A DNA stretch of 15,127 nt from JBDHUX01 sp039809405 (GCA_039809405.1 JBDHUX010000017.1:1-15127), one strand, 5' to 3'; numbered from the stretch's first letter, positions 1 to 7,561 are shown. Program-made: numbers and translations. The notes: generated by a model not told the origin, from the letters alone.

Positions 1-50
1 CTAATCAAAACTACTTGATTTATTATATCAAATAATTATCCATAAGCAAT

Positions 51-75
51 ATCAAATTTGATACTATCATAGTAT
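51..75. promoter_or_regulatory. Two adjacent palindromes upstream of the lipoprotein gene
   Basis: Positions 51-62 form a perfect 12-bp palindrome (ATCAAATTTGAT). Positions 61-75 form a second one with a single central base (ATACTAT-C-ATAGTAT). They lie 43-67 bp upstream of the lipoprotein start, where an operator could sit. A weak promoter-like pair follows (TTGAAA at 83-88, TATAAA at 104-109, spacing only 15). The 12-mer ACTATCATAGTA at 63-74 recurs at 876-887 inside the stem of the structured block upstream of ychF. The regulatory role is inference; AT-rich DNA makes short palindromes by chance. Confidence 0.3.
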
Positions 76-117
76 TTTAATTTTGAAAAATATTTATTTT
101 ATTTATAAAAACAAGTT

Positions 118-594
118 ATGAAAAAATTATTATTTGTATTTGCTTTGTCTACTTTGTTATTTGCTTATGGTTGTGGTAAAAAAACTGTAGACAACTCTAC
201 AGATAACATGTCTGGTACAGTAGAAACTGGTGCTATAGACGACACTATGTCTGGTGCAATAGACGATACCGCTGATGAGATGACTGACGAAGTAGCTAGC
301 TGAACTACAGATGAAACTACTGGTGCAGTAGCTGATACTAACATCAAAGGTAAGTATGTATTTGAGGATGCAAATTGTAAAAAGTATGTTGCTTTGATGG
401 AGTGCCTAGTTGACAAAACTCCTGAATGATCAAAGGCATCTACTATCAATGCTTTTGAAAGAGTAATGAATTTATGGGAAACTCTTGGTGCTGATAAATT
501 ACCTGATGTATGCAAACAAGCTGTGGATGCTCTAGCTAGCCAGTCTGAAGTATTTGCAAGCGCTGGTTGTCCATTGGATAGTCTATCAAATTAA
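118..594 (+). CDS. Small secreted lipoprotein, function unknown (158 aa, code 25)
   Basis: The product begins with a lipoprotein signal peptide: two lysines, a hydrophobic core to about residue 16, and a lipobox-like FAYGC with Cys19 as the predicted lipidated residue. Residues 20-75 are a low-complexity linker rich in D, T, S and E, with near-repeats of the form MSG-x-(x)-AIDDT. This looks like a flexible tether at the cell surface. The C-terminal part (about 80-158) is predicted mostly helical and has four cysteines (in NCKK, MECL, VCKQ and AGCP) that could form two disulfides. Two in-frame TGA codons (301-303 and 427-429) must be read as Gly; under the standard code the protein would stop at 61 aa. 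It ends in TAA and is followed by a good terminator, so it is probably monocistronic. I do not recognise the C-terminal domain. The start is the ATG directly before the signal peptide; there is no Shine-Dalgarno sequence. Confidence 0.8.
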
Positions 595-624
595 TTATCA
601 ATATTGATAATCTTAGTGATCATT

Positions 625-650
625 AACACTCTCTTGTAGAGTGTTTTTAT
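625..650 (+). terminator. Rho-independent terminator of the lipoprotein gene
   Basis: A perfect 8-bp stem AACACTCT (625-632) / AGAGTGTT (638-645) with a 5-nt loop runs directly into a T-rich tract. It lies 30 bp after the TAA stop of the lipoprotein gene, which suggests a one-gene transcript. Confidence 0.85.
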
Positions 651-679
651 TTTATTATCACCTGTGCCCCAACCAAATT

Positions 680-715
680 GTCATCCAGAACGGAATGAAA
701 TGAAGTGAAGGATCC
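680..715. repeat. REP-like element of the GTCATCC...GGATCC type
   Basis: This stretch starts with GTCATCC, ends with GGATCC and has a core of short GAA/GAAGTGAA-like units. It resembles from memory the dispersed 'GTCATCCTGA...GAAGGATC' intergenic repeats found in many bacterial genomes. Its composition is less AT-rich than its surroundings. Only one copy is in the window, so repetition cannot be shown here. The ends pair as ATCC/GGAT. Confidence 0.45.
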
Positions 716-792
716 AGTTAATTATAGGATTGAGAAATTCATTCAAGATATCCAAAATAGATTGTTTATGCGATATAAATAGTTATCATAAA

Positions 793-843
793 GGAAACGA
801 TGTAAAACTTTATAATCTGAAAAAATATCATTGCATCGTTTCC
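793..843. repeat. 13-bp inverted repeat (hairpin I of the structured block)
   Basis: GGAAACGATGTAA (793-805) pairs with TTGCATCGTTTCC (831-843) over 13 positions, with one G-U pair in RNA and a 25-nt AT-rich loop. The stem is far more GC-rich than its surroundings. It lies 3 bp before a second nested inverted repeat, and both stems open with GGAAA. No ORF in code 25 covers it. Confidence 0.7.
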
Positions 844-846
844 TCG

Positions 847-939
847 GGAAATGCTTTTATGAAAGGGTAAATTAGACTATCATAGTAAATTATAATATTG
901 ATAGTTTAGATTTACTTTGATAGTTTTTTCAGCATTTCC
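847..939. repeat. Nested double inverted repeat ending in a T-tract (hairpin II)
   Basis: The outer arms GGAAATGCT (847-855) and AGCATTTCC (931-939) are perfectly complementary. Inside them ACTATCATAGTAAAT (876-890) pairs with 910-924 at 14 of 15 positions. The inner stem runs into six T (924-929), as in an intrinsic terminator or attenuator. TTGATAGTTT is also directly repeated (898-907, 917-926). The block ends about 70 bp before the ychF start. It could be a terminator/attenuator, a small structured RNA or a non-autonomous repeat; the sequence alone does not decide. Confidence 0.55.
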
Positions 940-962
940 TCAAAATAGATCAATATGTGAAA

Positions 963-975
963 ATAATCAGATTAT
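963..975. promoter_or_regulatory. Palindrome ATAATC-A-GATTAT upstream of ychF
   Basis: A perfect 6+1+6 palindrome lies 38 bp before the ychF ATG. The same 13-mer occurs 79 bp before the PBP gene (11265-11277), and a one-arm-degenerate copy lies just before nrnA (14002-14014). Position relative to starts suggests an operator or promoter element; this is inference. Confidence 0.4.
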
Positions 976-1012
976 ATTATTATATTTATATCATCCCAAA
1001 AACTAAAATTAG

Positions 1013-2116
1013 ATGAAAATATGAATTGTATGACTTCCAAATGTAGGTAAATCAACCTTATTCAATGCGTTGACAAAATCGTATAGCGCTCCAGCACAAA
1101 ATTTCCCTTTCTGTACAATAGAGCCAAACATAGGTGTAGTAAACGTAAAAGATGATAGACTAGATAAACTATCAGAGCTTTTCAATGCAAAAAATACTAT
1201 CTATGCTAGTATAAAATTTGTAGATATAGCAGGACTTGTGAAATGAGCCAGCCAGTGAGAGTGACTTGGTAATAAATTCTTGTCTCACATAAGAGAGGTG
1301 GATGCAATAGTACATGTAGTCAGGTACTTTGAAGACGAAGATATAAATCATGTACATGGAAAGATAGATCCGATAGACGATGCAGAGGTAATAAATGCTG
1401 AGTTGATGATAGCTGACTTGGAGCAGGTGGAGAAAACATTGCATAGTCTGGAGAAGTCACAAAGGAGGTCAAAAGAAGAAGATATGCAGTTAAATATCTA
1501 TAGGACAGCCAAAGATCATCTAGATAGAGGTAAATTTGTATATACAATAAGAGATGAGCTATCCAATGAAGAGAGAAAATTGCTTGATAGTTACAATCTC
1601 ATCACCGACAAACCCATGATATATGCGGTAAATGTAGCTGAAAACGATCTAAAAGATTATAAAAAAATTGAAAATAATCTGACAGATAAGCTTGGAAGAG
1701 ATTGTGTAGTGGTAAGTGCAAAGATAGAGACAGAGTTAATGGAGTTGGATGAGTCAGATAAGACAGATTATATTATATCTGCAGTGTGATCAGATATAGG
1801 AAATGACGAATTACCTACACTTGATAGATTGATCAAGAAAGCTTTTGATATTGTCGGATTAATGTACTACTTTACAGCAGGAGAGAAAGAGTGCCGTGCA
1901 TGGACGATACATAGATGATGGACATGACCACAGGCAGCTTGAGTGATACATACGGATTTTGAGAAGTGATACATCAGAGCCGAGGTGGTAAATTACAATT
2001 ATATAATAGAAGATGGTAATCGAGCCAAAGCGAGATCAAATTGACACCTTAGGATAGAGTGAAAAGATTATGTCGTGCAAGATGGTGATGTGATACTATT
2101 TAGATTTAATGTGTAG
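1013..2116 (+). CDS. ychF: Redox/ribosome-associated P-loop ATPase YchF (OLA1 family)
   Basis: A 367-aa protein, close to the 363 aa of E. coli YchF. It is an Obg-like P-loop NTPase that in this family prefers ATP, binds ribosomes and is linked to stress responses. Visible motifs: P-loop GLPNVGKST at residues 7-15, the switch region [34 protein letters not shown], the coiled-coil insertion (about 130-200), and a C-terminal TGS domain ending in GKDYVVQDGDVILFRFNV, nearly the family consensus. Gly4 and Gly7 before and in the P-loop, and three of the four glycines of [11 protein letters not shown], are TGA codons (for example 1244-1246). That makes this one of the best proofs of recoding in the window. 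An in-frame TAG lies immediately upstream of the ATG, which fixes the start. No Shine-Dalgarno sequence is visible. It ends in TAG, 115 bp from the convergent PH-domain gene. Confidence 0.97.
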
Positions 2117-2231
2117 ATACAGTAAATCAGAACACTATCAACTTGTAGATATGCGACCATGACTGATAAGCTTATAAATAAATAATCTTCAAGAATTATA
2201 AAGCGTATATAAATATCTCTATGCTTATGTC

Positions 2232-2858
2232 TTAATCGTGTATGTTTTTATCTGTCTCTTCTATATGACTTATATCAGTGCTATTTTTCTGCAAATGTGG
2301 CTCTATGATATCTCTCACTTTATTTTGCATGTCGTTTGCCGCATAGACATAATTTAGAGATATATCGCCCATTCCCATAGATGGATCGCCTTCAGAAAGA
2401 AATATAAGATTTCAAAAATTAAATATAGACTTCATAATCCCACCTGTGTCAGCTGACACCGTTTTGATTTTATCTGCATCTATAATCCTACTATTTTTTT
2501 TTAATAGTCAACTTTGATTGTGCATAGCAACTTCATTTGGCGTAACTACACAAAAATCCATCTTGTAGTCTAAGTACTTTTTCAATATACCTGATCACAT
2601 TATAAGTATTCATAAGAACATTATGGTGGATATCACTCATATTATATCTGTCCGTATAGGATCCGTGAAATCGTGCAATCAAAGTATAACAGTTCATATA
2701 AGAGCGCTTATCCAAAATAAAAATGGAAATAAAACCTTCAGCACCCAAAAAATCTTTGCCCTATGAATCACTATGACGTTTTCTTCTCAGTACATCTCGA
2801 TATACTTACATACTATAAGTCTCTCTACCTTTGTATCGAAATTATTTAGGATCTTCAT
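2232..2858 (-). CDS. Two-TM membrane protein with bacterial PH-like domain (208 aa)
   Basis: This is the only complete - strand gene, visible only with TGA read as Gly (eight in-frame TGA codons). The N-terminal ~35 residues are charged and cytosolic-looking. TM segments span about 36-61 (FWVLKVLFPFLFWIS...) and 72-92 (IIGVISTIMFLGILIMG). Next comes a PH-like domain (about 98-190): CVVTPNEVAMHNQSGLL, then IDADKIKTVSA and FGNLIFLSEGD. The pattern 'xVTxxxV...xxGLL...ID..KI..V' is typical of bPH_2/YdbT-type domains, which follow membrane hairpins in proteins of poorly known role. The tail ends in charged residues and TAA. The ATG at 2856-2858 is the first after an in-frame TAA (2874-2876). A TATAAT on the - strand (2878-2883) would give a leader of only about 12 nt. 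Function unknown; the assignment rests on pattern, not alignment. Confidence 0.75.
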
Positions 2859-3170
2859 GAGTTTAGCGTGAGATTAGATTATATAAATAGTCCATATGAA
2901 GATAGGCTGCATTAAATTTATCCAAGGTTTAGGTACGATATTTTAGTATCAAATAATAAACTACGCTAACTAAGTATCACGATCTGGTCAGAAATATTAC
3001 CTGATATAGTAATTAAATCAATATGATAGTAAAATGATTTTTGAGGTTGAAATTAGCGATCACAGAATTGCAAAAAAAGTATTTAAAATACTTATAGTGA
3101 AACGGACAATATACTATAATGATAAAATTAGATAACATAAGTATAACATAGAAGCCAAAGTATCATAAAT
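2859..3170. other. Divergent intergenic region, no supported gene
   Basis: This stretch separates the - strand PH-domain gene from the promoter of the polyphosphate operon. It holds a - strand TATAAT (2878-2883) without a good -35, a small palindrome AAGTATTTAAAATACTT near 3078-3094, and a 33-codon ORF (3034-3135) with no recognisable similarity. I see no structured RNA and no remnant I could name. Confidence 0.5.
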
Positions 3171-3199
3171 TTGACAAATCAAGTACATTTGTTTATAAT
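3171..3199 (+). promoter_or_regulatory. Perfect-consensus sigma-70-type promoter of the polyphosphate operon
   Basis: TTGACA (3171-3176) and TATAAT (3194-3199) are separated by exactly 17 bp, matching the consensus at all 12 positions. Transcription would start near 3206, giving a leader of about 78 nt to the ATG at 3284. It is the strongest promoter I can see in the window and points at the VTC and PPK2 genes. Confidence 0.85.
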
Positions 3200-3283
3200 T
3201 GAGTAAATCATCTACACAAAAGATATGTAAGATGCATAAACAAGTTAAACTAGAAGTTAATATTTATGATCAATAAACACATT

Positions 3284-4057
3284 ATGTCACACACTTTAAA
3301 AAATTTTGATGCTATATGACTCACAGAATTAAATGCTACCATGTCACTTATGGATAGGATAGAGTATAAATATATAGCACACATATCCGACCTAGAAGAT
3401 ATTCTAAAAGATTTTCAAAAGGAGTATTTTGCTCTTGAAATAAAAAACATCAGACAATTTGTGTATGACAATGTATACTTTGATACTAAAAAATATGCTT
3501 TCTTTCATGAACATGGCAAAGGTTACAAGATGAGAACCAAATTAAGAACTAGAAAATATGTAGATAGTAAGATTTCATTTTTTGAATTTAAGCAAAGATA
3601 TTATGAAAATATTCGTAAGTTTAGGTACGATATAAAAAATAGTAAACATGGCAAATACAACAAAAAAGCCGAAAAATTTGTGCAGAAATTGTATGAAGCG
3701 ACCTATCAAAAGAAGCTAAAAAGCAAAGTAAGTGGAAGTATAAATACAAGATATACAAGATTTACGTTGTGTAGTAAAAATAACGATGAAAGGATCACAT
3801 TTGATACTAAGGTGACTTTCAAGGATCTTAGAAATAAGAAGACCAGACCTATTGTATTGTGAGATATAGTGCTTATAGAATCTAAATCCGGTAAGCAAGA
3901 GCATAAAGCGACTACGATTTTGAAAGAAAGAGGTATCATACCTATGAATTGAATTTCAAAGTACTGTATATGAGCGACTCTCCTATGAGCTACCAAAACT
4001 AAATATAAAAAATTTGAAACTATCATATCACATATACAAAAGCTACAAATGAAGTAG
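3284..4057 (+). CDS. VTC-domain polyphosphate polymerase (257 aa)
   Basis: A member of the VTC/CYTH (triphosphate tunnel) superfamily. In yeast Vtc4 this domain makes polyphosphate from ATP inside a basic tunnel. Family marks in order: the N-terminal ELNA...LMDRIEYKY segment (15-30), YFDT at 65-68, the basic strand around residues 82-92 (R84, K86, R88, R90), an acidic-basic strand FFEFK (E101, K103), ITFDTKVTF, and VLIESKSGK (E199, K201). These alternating charged residues would line the tunnel and bind metal and phosphate. Gly193 is a TGA (3860-3862); under the standard code the last quarter would be lost. It stands alone without SPX or membrane domains, as many bacterial homologues do. An in-frame ATG at 3266 would add six residues; I prefer 3284 because the family similarity starts just after it. 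It is followed 100 bp later by PPK2. Confidence 0.85.
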
Positions 4058-4107
4058 AAGTTATAAGTAAATATAGATGATATGAATATAGTCAGAATAT
4101 AGTAAAT

Positions 4108-4140
4108 ATTTAAAAAATATTAAAAAATATTAAAAAATTT
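4108..4140. repeat. Short tandem repeat, about three 10-bp units
   Basis: Three consecutive units TAAAAAATAT / TAAAAAATAT / TAAAAAATTT (4111-4140) fill the gap between the VTC and PPK2 genes. The A-tracts recur every 10 bp, close to one helical turn, so this stretch may be intrinsically bent. Slippage-made low complexity is the plainer explanation. No terminator hairpin is visible here, which is compatible with co-transcription. Confidence 0.6.
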
Positions 4141-4157
4141 ATAAACTAAAATAAAAT

Positions 4158-5042
4158 ATGTGAAAAAAAATAGATCTAAGTAAAATACCTACGGAAGTAA
4201 AAAAACGAGATAAAGAAGATAAAGTAAAAAAAACAGAAAAGATATTGGAAAAGTTGTATAAATTACAAAGGGTTTTATATGCGCAGAAAAAATACGCAAT
4301 ATTGGTTGTATTCCAGTGACTTGATGCGTCATGAAAAGATGGGGTTTCTAGATCTATATTTGGGAAATTAGATCCAAATGGGATAGATATATTTTCTTTC
4401 AAAGAACCAAGTGAAGAAGAAATGGGTCACGACTATTTATGGAGATTGCATAAGAAAACTCCTAGCAAAGGTATGATAACTATATTTAATAGAAGTTATT
4501 ATGAAGATATACTTGTACCTACAGTCACAAAAACTTATGACAAAGATGAGATAGATAAAAGATATCATCAGATAAACAATTTTGAAAGTTATTTAGATGA
4601 AAATAATATAAAAGTTATTAAATTTTATTTTAATGTATCAAAAAAAGTACAAAAAGAGAGACTTATAGAGAGATTGGAAAATCCTGAAAAATTCTGGAAG
4701 CATGGCGATTGAGATCGAAAGACTATAAAATTGAGAGATAAGTATGAAAAGGTATATGAAGAAATATTTGAAAAATGCAATAATCCAGAGCGATTTTTTG
4801 TGCCTGCTGATCACAATCGGGTGAAAAATTACTTCGTTGCAGATGTTATCCTAAATGAAATAGAGAAATTAGATCTTGAACGACCAGACATAAAAACTGA
4901 TCGATCTGTTGATGAGTATTTGGATAATGTAGAATGAGTCGATAATATAGGAGACTTGAAAGAGATGGAGGAAGATATAGAGAAAGATGCCAAAGAGGAG
5001 GCAAAAAAAGAACTCAAAAAGAAAAGAGGTAAGAAAAAATAA
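4158..5042 (+). CDS. ppk2: Polyphosphate kinase 2 family protein (polyP:nucleotide phosphotransferase)
   Basis: A 294-aa P-loop kinase of the PPK2 family, which uses polyphosphate to phosphorylate nucleoside mono- or diphosphates. Walker A is GLDASGKDG at 54-62; Gly54 and Gly59 are both TGA codons (4317-4319, 4332-4334). Next come FSFKEPSEEE, HDYLWRLHKKTP (lid and substrate region), the second acidic/basic motif IFNRSYYEDILVPTV, FYFNVSKKVQKERL, WKHGD and FFVPADHNRVKNY. The set resembles the PPK2-related subfamily with HxxTPxxG-IFNRSxYEDVLV, often AMP- or ADP-active; I cannot fix the acceptor. After about residue 250 a ~45-residue lysine/glutamate-rich, probably coiled-coil tail extends past the usual core and ends KKRGKKK. 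An in-frame TAA just upstream fixes the ATG. Sharing the upstream promoter with the VTC gene suggests that polyphosphate is made and spent by one operon. Confidence 0.92.
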
Positions 5043-5087
5043 AAAAATATCCTAAGATATAATAGACATTGAAAGTTCTTATAAAAA

Positions 5088-5140
5088 GTGCTTCGTCTGC
5101 AATTATAAAATATAGTTGAAAAGCAAAGCATTTTTTTTAT
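5088..5140 (+). terminator. Probable terminator after ppk2
   Basis: An imperfect inverted repeat (TGCTT... with ...AAGCA, plus AATTATA/TATAGTT inside) is followed by eight T (5131-5138). It lies about 50 bp after the ppk2 stop. The stem contains mismatches, so the call rests mainly on the T-tract and position. Confidence 0.5.
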
Positions 5141-5143
5141 ATT

Positions 5144-5266
5144 ATGTCAAATAGATTTTGACAATCTAGTTTTTGTAAGATGGTGTTTTGTTTTTCCAGT
5201 TATAAGGAAGTCATCCACAGTAATAAATGTAACCGCCTTATATCAACAGACACTGCATTGAGATAA
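5144..5266 (+). other. Leader region of rpmE with a doubtful 40-codon ORF
   Basis: An ATG-to-TAA reading frame of 40 codons including one TGA fills most of the gap between the ppk2 terminator and rpmE. Its composition (S, C, K, N) matches no family I know. In the same stretch TATAAGG (near 5200) can pair with CCTTATA (near 5236). A structured 5' leader for ribosomal protein autoregulation would be an alternative to a coding ORF. Neither is demonstrated. Confidence 0.2.
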
Positions 5267-5309
5267 AAATCTATTTAAAAATCAAAATTTTACTAATCTA
5301 AAACAAAAA

Positions 5310-5534
5310 ATGAAAAAAGATATACATCCAGTATCGCACGATAATGTACAGGTAAAATGTATATGTGGCGCAGAGTTCAATATAATAAGTACAAATCCAA
5401 ACCGACCCACGCTAGATGTGTGCTCCAATTGTCACCCAGCATATAACGACTGAGCCAAAGTAGAAAAAGCTGCAAGAGGTAGATTACAAGCATATCAAGA
5501 AAGGATAGCAAAAATTGAAAAGATATGAAAATAA
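5310..5534 (+). CDS. rpmE: 50S ribosomal protein L31, zinc-binding type
   Basis: A 74-aa protein with the L31 hallmarks: start MKKDIHP, KCICGAEF, TNPNRPTLDVCSNCHPAY, then a basic helical C-terminus. The four zinc ligands C17, C19, C38 and C41 are all present, so this is the zinc-containing L31 form and not the cysteine-free paralogue used under zinc limitation. L31 bridges the two ribosomal subunits. Two TGA codons, one in the conserved YNDGAK segment and one near the C-terminus, read as Gly. The gene is short, compact and starts after an A-rich leader without a Shine-Dalgarno sequence. Neighbours (PPK2 upstream, peroxiredoxin downstream) are separated by 267 and 102 bp, so it probably has its own transcript. 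Confidence 0.95.
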
Positions 5535-5636
5535 AAGATCAATGGTATAGATGGATACAGTAGTGCTGTATAGTTTGGTAACATAAATAATCGCATTGAG
5601 TATTTATGTAAAATATAAAAAATCAATAATATTATC

Positions 5637-6089
5637 ATGATCACTTTAACAACTAAGTGACAACAAGTAGAAACTACTCTGCAGTGATTACTAGACAGGG
5701 CAGATTTTACTATATTATACTTCTATCCAAAAGATAATACTCCTTGATGTACGATAGAAGCGGTAGATTTTGCAAAAAATATCAAGAAGTTTGATGAGTT
5801 AAAAACTCAAGTGATATGAGTATCCAAAGATAATTATAGTTCACACTGTAAATTTGCTGATAAACATGGGCTGAATTTTGACCTAATATCAGACCCAGAT
5901 TTTGTGCTACATAAAAAATTTGATGCAGTAGGAGAAAAGTCTATGTATGGTAAGAAATATATATGAACTATAAGATCCACATTTCTGTTAAATAAAAAGT
6001 GAGAAATATTAAAAGACTGGAGGGATGTATCAGCAAGTGGGCATGTAGAAAATATACTTGCAATATTGGATAAAATAATAAATAGTTAG
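5637..6089 (+). CDS. bcp: Peroxiredoxin, BCP/PrxQ type
   Basis: A 150-aa thiol peroxidase that would reduce hydrogen and organic peroxides. The core signature FYPKDNTPGCTIEAVDF carries the peroxidatic Cys38; its preceding Gly is a TGA (5745-5747). The usual VSKDN...H.KFADKHGL-F-LISDP segment and the IRSTFLL strand with the catalytic Arg are present. E. coli BCP has its resolving Cys five residues after the peroxidatic one; here that position is Val43. The only other cysteine is Cys71 in SSHCKFADKH, 33 residues downstream, roughly where other PrxQ proteins carry an alternative resolving Cys in the next helix. It may therefore be a 2-Cys enzyme of that subtype, or a 1-Cys form. The N-terminus is slightly short for the family. 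An in-frame TAA upstream supports the chosen ATG; no Shine-Dalgarno sequence. Confidence 0.93.
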
Positions 6090-6234
6090 TTATCAGATAT
6101 AAAATAGTATATGTTTTACGGTTAATAGTAATCAATATAAAAATAACTTAGAAATATTAATATAAACTGATTTATAAATCATATAAATTTAAGTATTTTA
6201 ATATAATAAGATAGATTAATACTATACAGTCATC

Positions 6235-6819
6235 ATGAAAAGTAACGTCAAGTCAAGTAAGCTATTTGATCAGATCAACAAACTAAATTTTTTTAACAAA
6301 ATTAATGTGCTTTATGTAGTTTTGTTCTTAGCAATAGCACTAATATTTCCTTTTTGATTATTGGATCAGATATGAGATTGAGATATAAAAATATCTATAA
6401 GAATATTCAATATAGACTTCCGGAAAACAGATCTTATAATAATCTTATTACTAGTAGTAGAACTATTGTTGTCTGTAAATTATAAATTCAAAAGATTTTA
6501 TCTAAATTTTACTGGTATGTCATCTGATATATATGCTAGATTCATACTAAAATTATTTATGTTTTGATTACTCATAGTTATCGGAGATTTTATAATATAT
6601 TTCAAGATAAATATGTCTCAATCGATATGATTTGGCGCATGATATTATTTACTTGGTGTGGTAGTAGTATTATGATTGGTACTAGATTATTTATTTCTAC
6701 AAAGGAAATATAAATTGGATAAAAAAAACAAAACAATGCAAGTTGGTATAGATCATAACTCCAAGGACAATACTAGTGAGATATGAGATAATTTTAGTTG
6801 ATTATTTGATCAAGAATAA
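6235..6819 (+). CDS. Four-TM membrane protein of unknown function (194 aa)
   Basis: I do not recognise this protein. Visible features: a basic N-terminal ~22 residues, TM1 (VLYVVLFLAIALIFPFGLL), a short loop rich in D and G, TM2 (DLIIILLLVVELLLS), a basic loop (NYKFKRFYL), TM3 (ILKLFMFGLLIVIGDFIIYF), TM4 (YYLLGVVVVLGLVLDYLFL), then a soluble hydrophilic tail of about 40 residues. TGA is read as Gly throughout, including within TM segments where Gly is expected. A TATAAT at 6202-6207 would put the transcription start about 20 nt before the ATG, but there is no good -35. It is followed by ruvA after 95 bp without an obvious terminator, so the two may be co-transcribed. Small four-TM proteins are too generic to assign a role. 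Confidence 0.75.
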
Positions 6820-6914
6820 TAAAATTAATATTTAACATTGGCCATTATGTTTATAAATTTTCAATAACAATCAATAGACTACTTTAGAAAGCGCAAATTC
6901 ATAACAAGATTTTC

Positions 6915-7493
6915 ATGATGTTTAACTATATACAAGGGAAATTAGTATATCAAGAGTGAAAATATCTTATCGTAAATGATAAGATAGGTATAGGCGTAGA
7001 AGTCTTATACGAATGATTAAAAAATGTAAACCAAGAATGTGCATTTTTTTTATATAATATCATAGACGACAAAAGTAAAACTATATCATACTTTGCATTT
7101 GACAATATGAAACAAAAAATACTATTTGAAAAGTTATATAAAATAAATGGTGTTGGAGTAAAATCAGCTTATCATATATCATTTTGCAATATAGATACAC
7201 TAGATAGGGCCATTAAAGATATAGATGTAAATTTTTTTGAGCAAATACAGTGAATAGGCCCAAAGACAGCTAAGAAGATACTGTTAGAATTAAAACTAGA
7301 TATTTGAAAAAAGGATATAAGTAAATTGAATACAGACAAAAAAATACTTAACCAGTCTATCAAGTATTTCTGATCGCTATGATACAATGAGTGACAGGTA
7401 AAAAGTATTTTGCAAAAATATGACTGAGAGTTTAGTAGTGATAATATGTCGGATATATATAAATACATAATAGATAACATTAGCAGAAGATAG
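6915..7493 (+). CDS. ruvA: Holliday junction branch migration protein RuvA
   Basis: About 192 aa, the normal RuvA length. RuvA binds the four-way junction as a tetramer and loads the RuvB motor. The order is canonical: an OB-fold domain I (MFNYIQGKL... NDKIGIGVEVLYE), two helix-hairpin-helix motifs in domain II (LYKINGVGVKSAYHI near residue 70 and FFEQIQGIGPKTAKKILLEL near 105) and a small domain III (YFGSLGYNEGQVKSIL) that contacts RuvB. Gly in QGIGPKTA and in GSLGYNEGQ are TGA codons. Two adjacent ATGs (6915 and 6918) are possible; the second matches the family start better, the first is the longest reading. ruvB and ruvC are not in the window. It stops in TAG, 136 bp before the tRNA gene. 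Confidence 0.95.
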
Positions 7494-7561
7494 GCTACAT
7501 CATCTCAAACTATAGATATCTACTGATATAACATCTACCAGAGAAATAATTTGACATTAAC

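Larger units (their letters stand above)
595..1012. other. Non-coding region between the lipoprotein gene and ychF
   Basis: I find no credible ORF on either strand, even with TGA as Gly. In order it holds the lipoprotein terminator, the REP-like element, the two inverted-repeat hairpins and the palindrome ATAATCAGATTAT (963-975). No convincing -35/-10 pair for ychF is visible. Confidence 0.6.

Noticed and set aside
165..515. Long - strand ORFs opposite the + strand genes
   Set aside because: They are antisense shadows of strongly supported genes, with low-complexity S/L/I-rich products and no motifs.
2167..2200. Bidirectional terminator between ychF and the PH-domain gene
   Set aside because: AT-only bulged hairpins (such as ATAAGCTTAT) are present, but without a T-tract or stable stem they cannot be told from background.
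3034..3135. 33-codon ORF in the divergent intergenic region
   Set aside because: No motif, no family resemblance and no start context; ORFs of this size occur by chance.
4108..4140. CRISPR-like or iteron array
   Set aside because: Only three 10-bp A-rich units without spacers; low-complexity tandem repeat.
5158..5163. TTGACA upstream of rpmE as a promoter
   Set aside because: No acceptable -10 hexamer lies 15-19 bp downstream.
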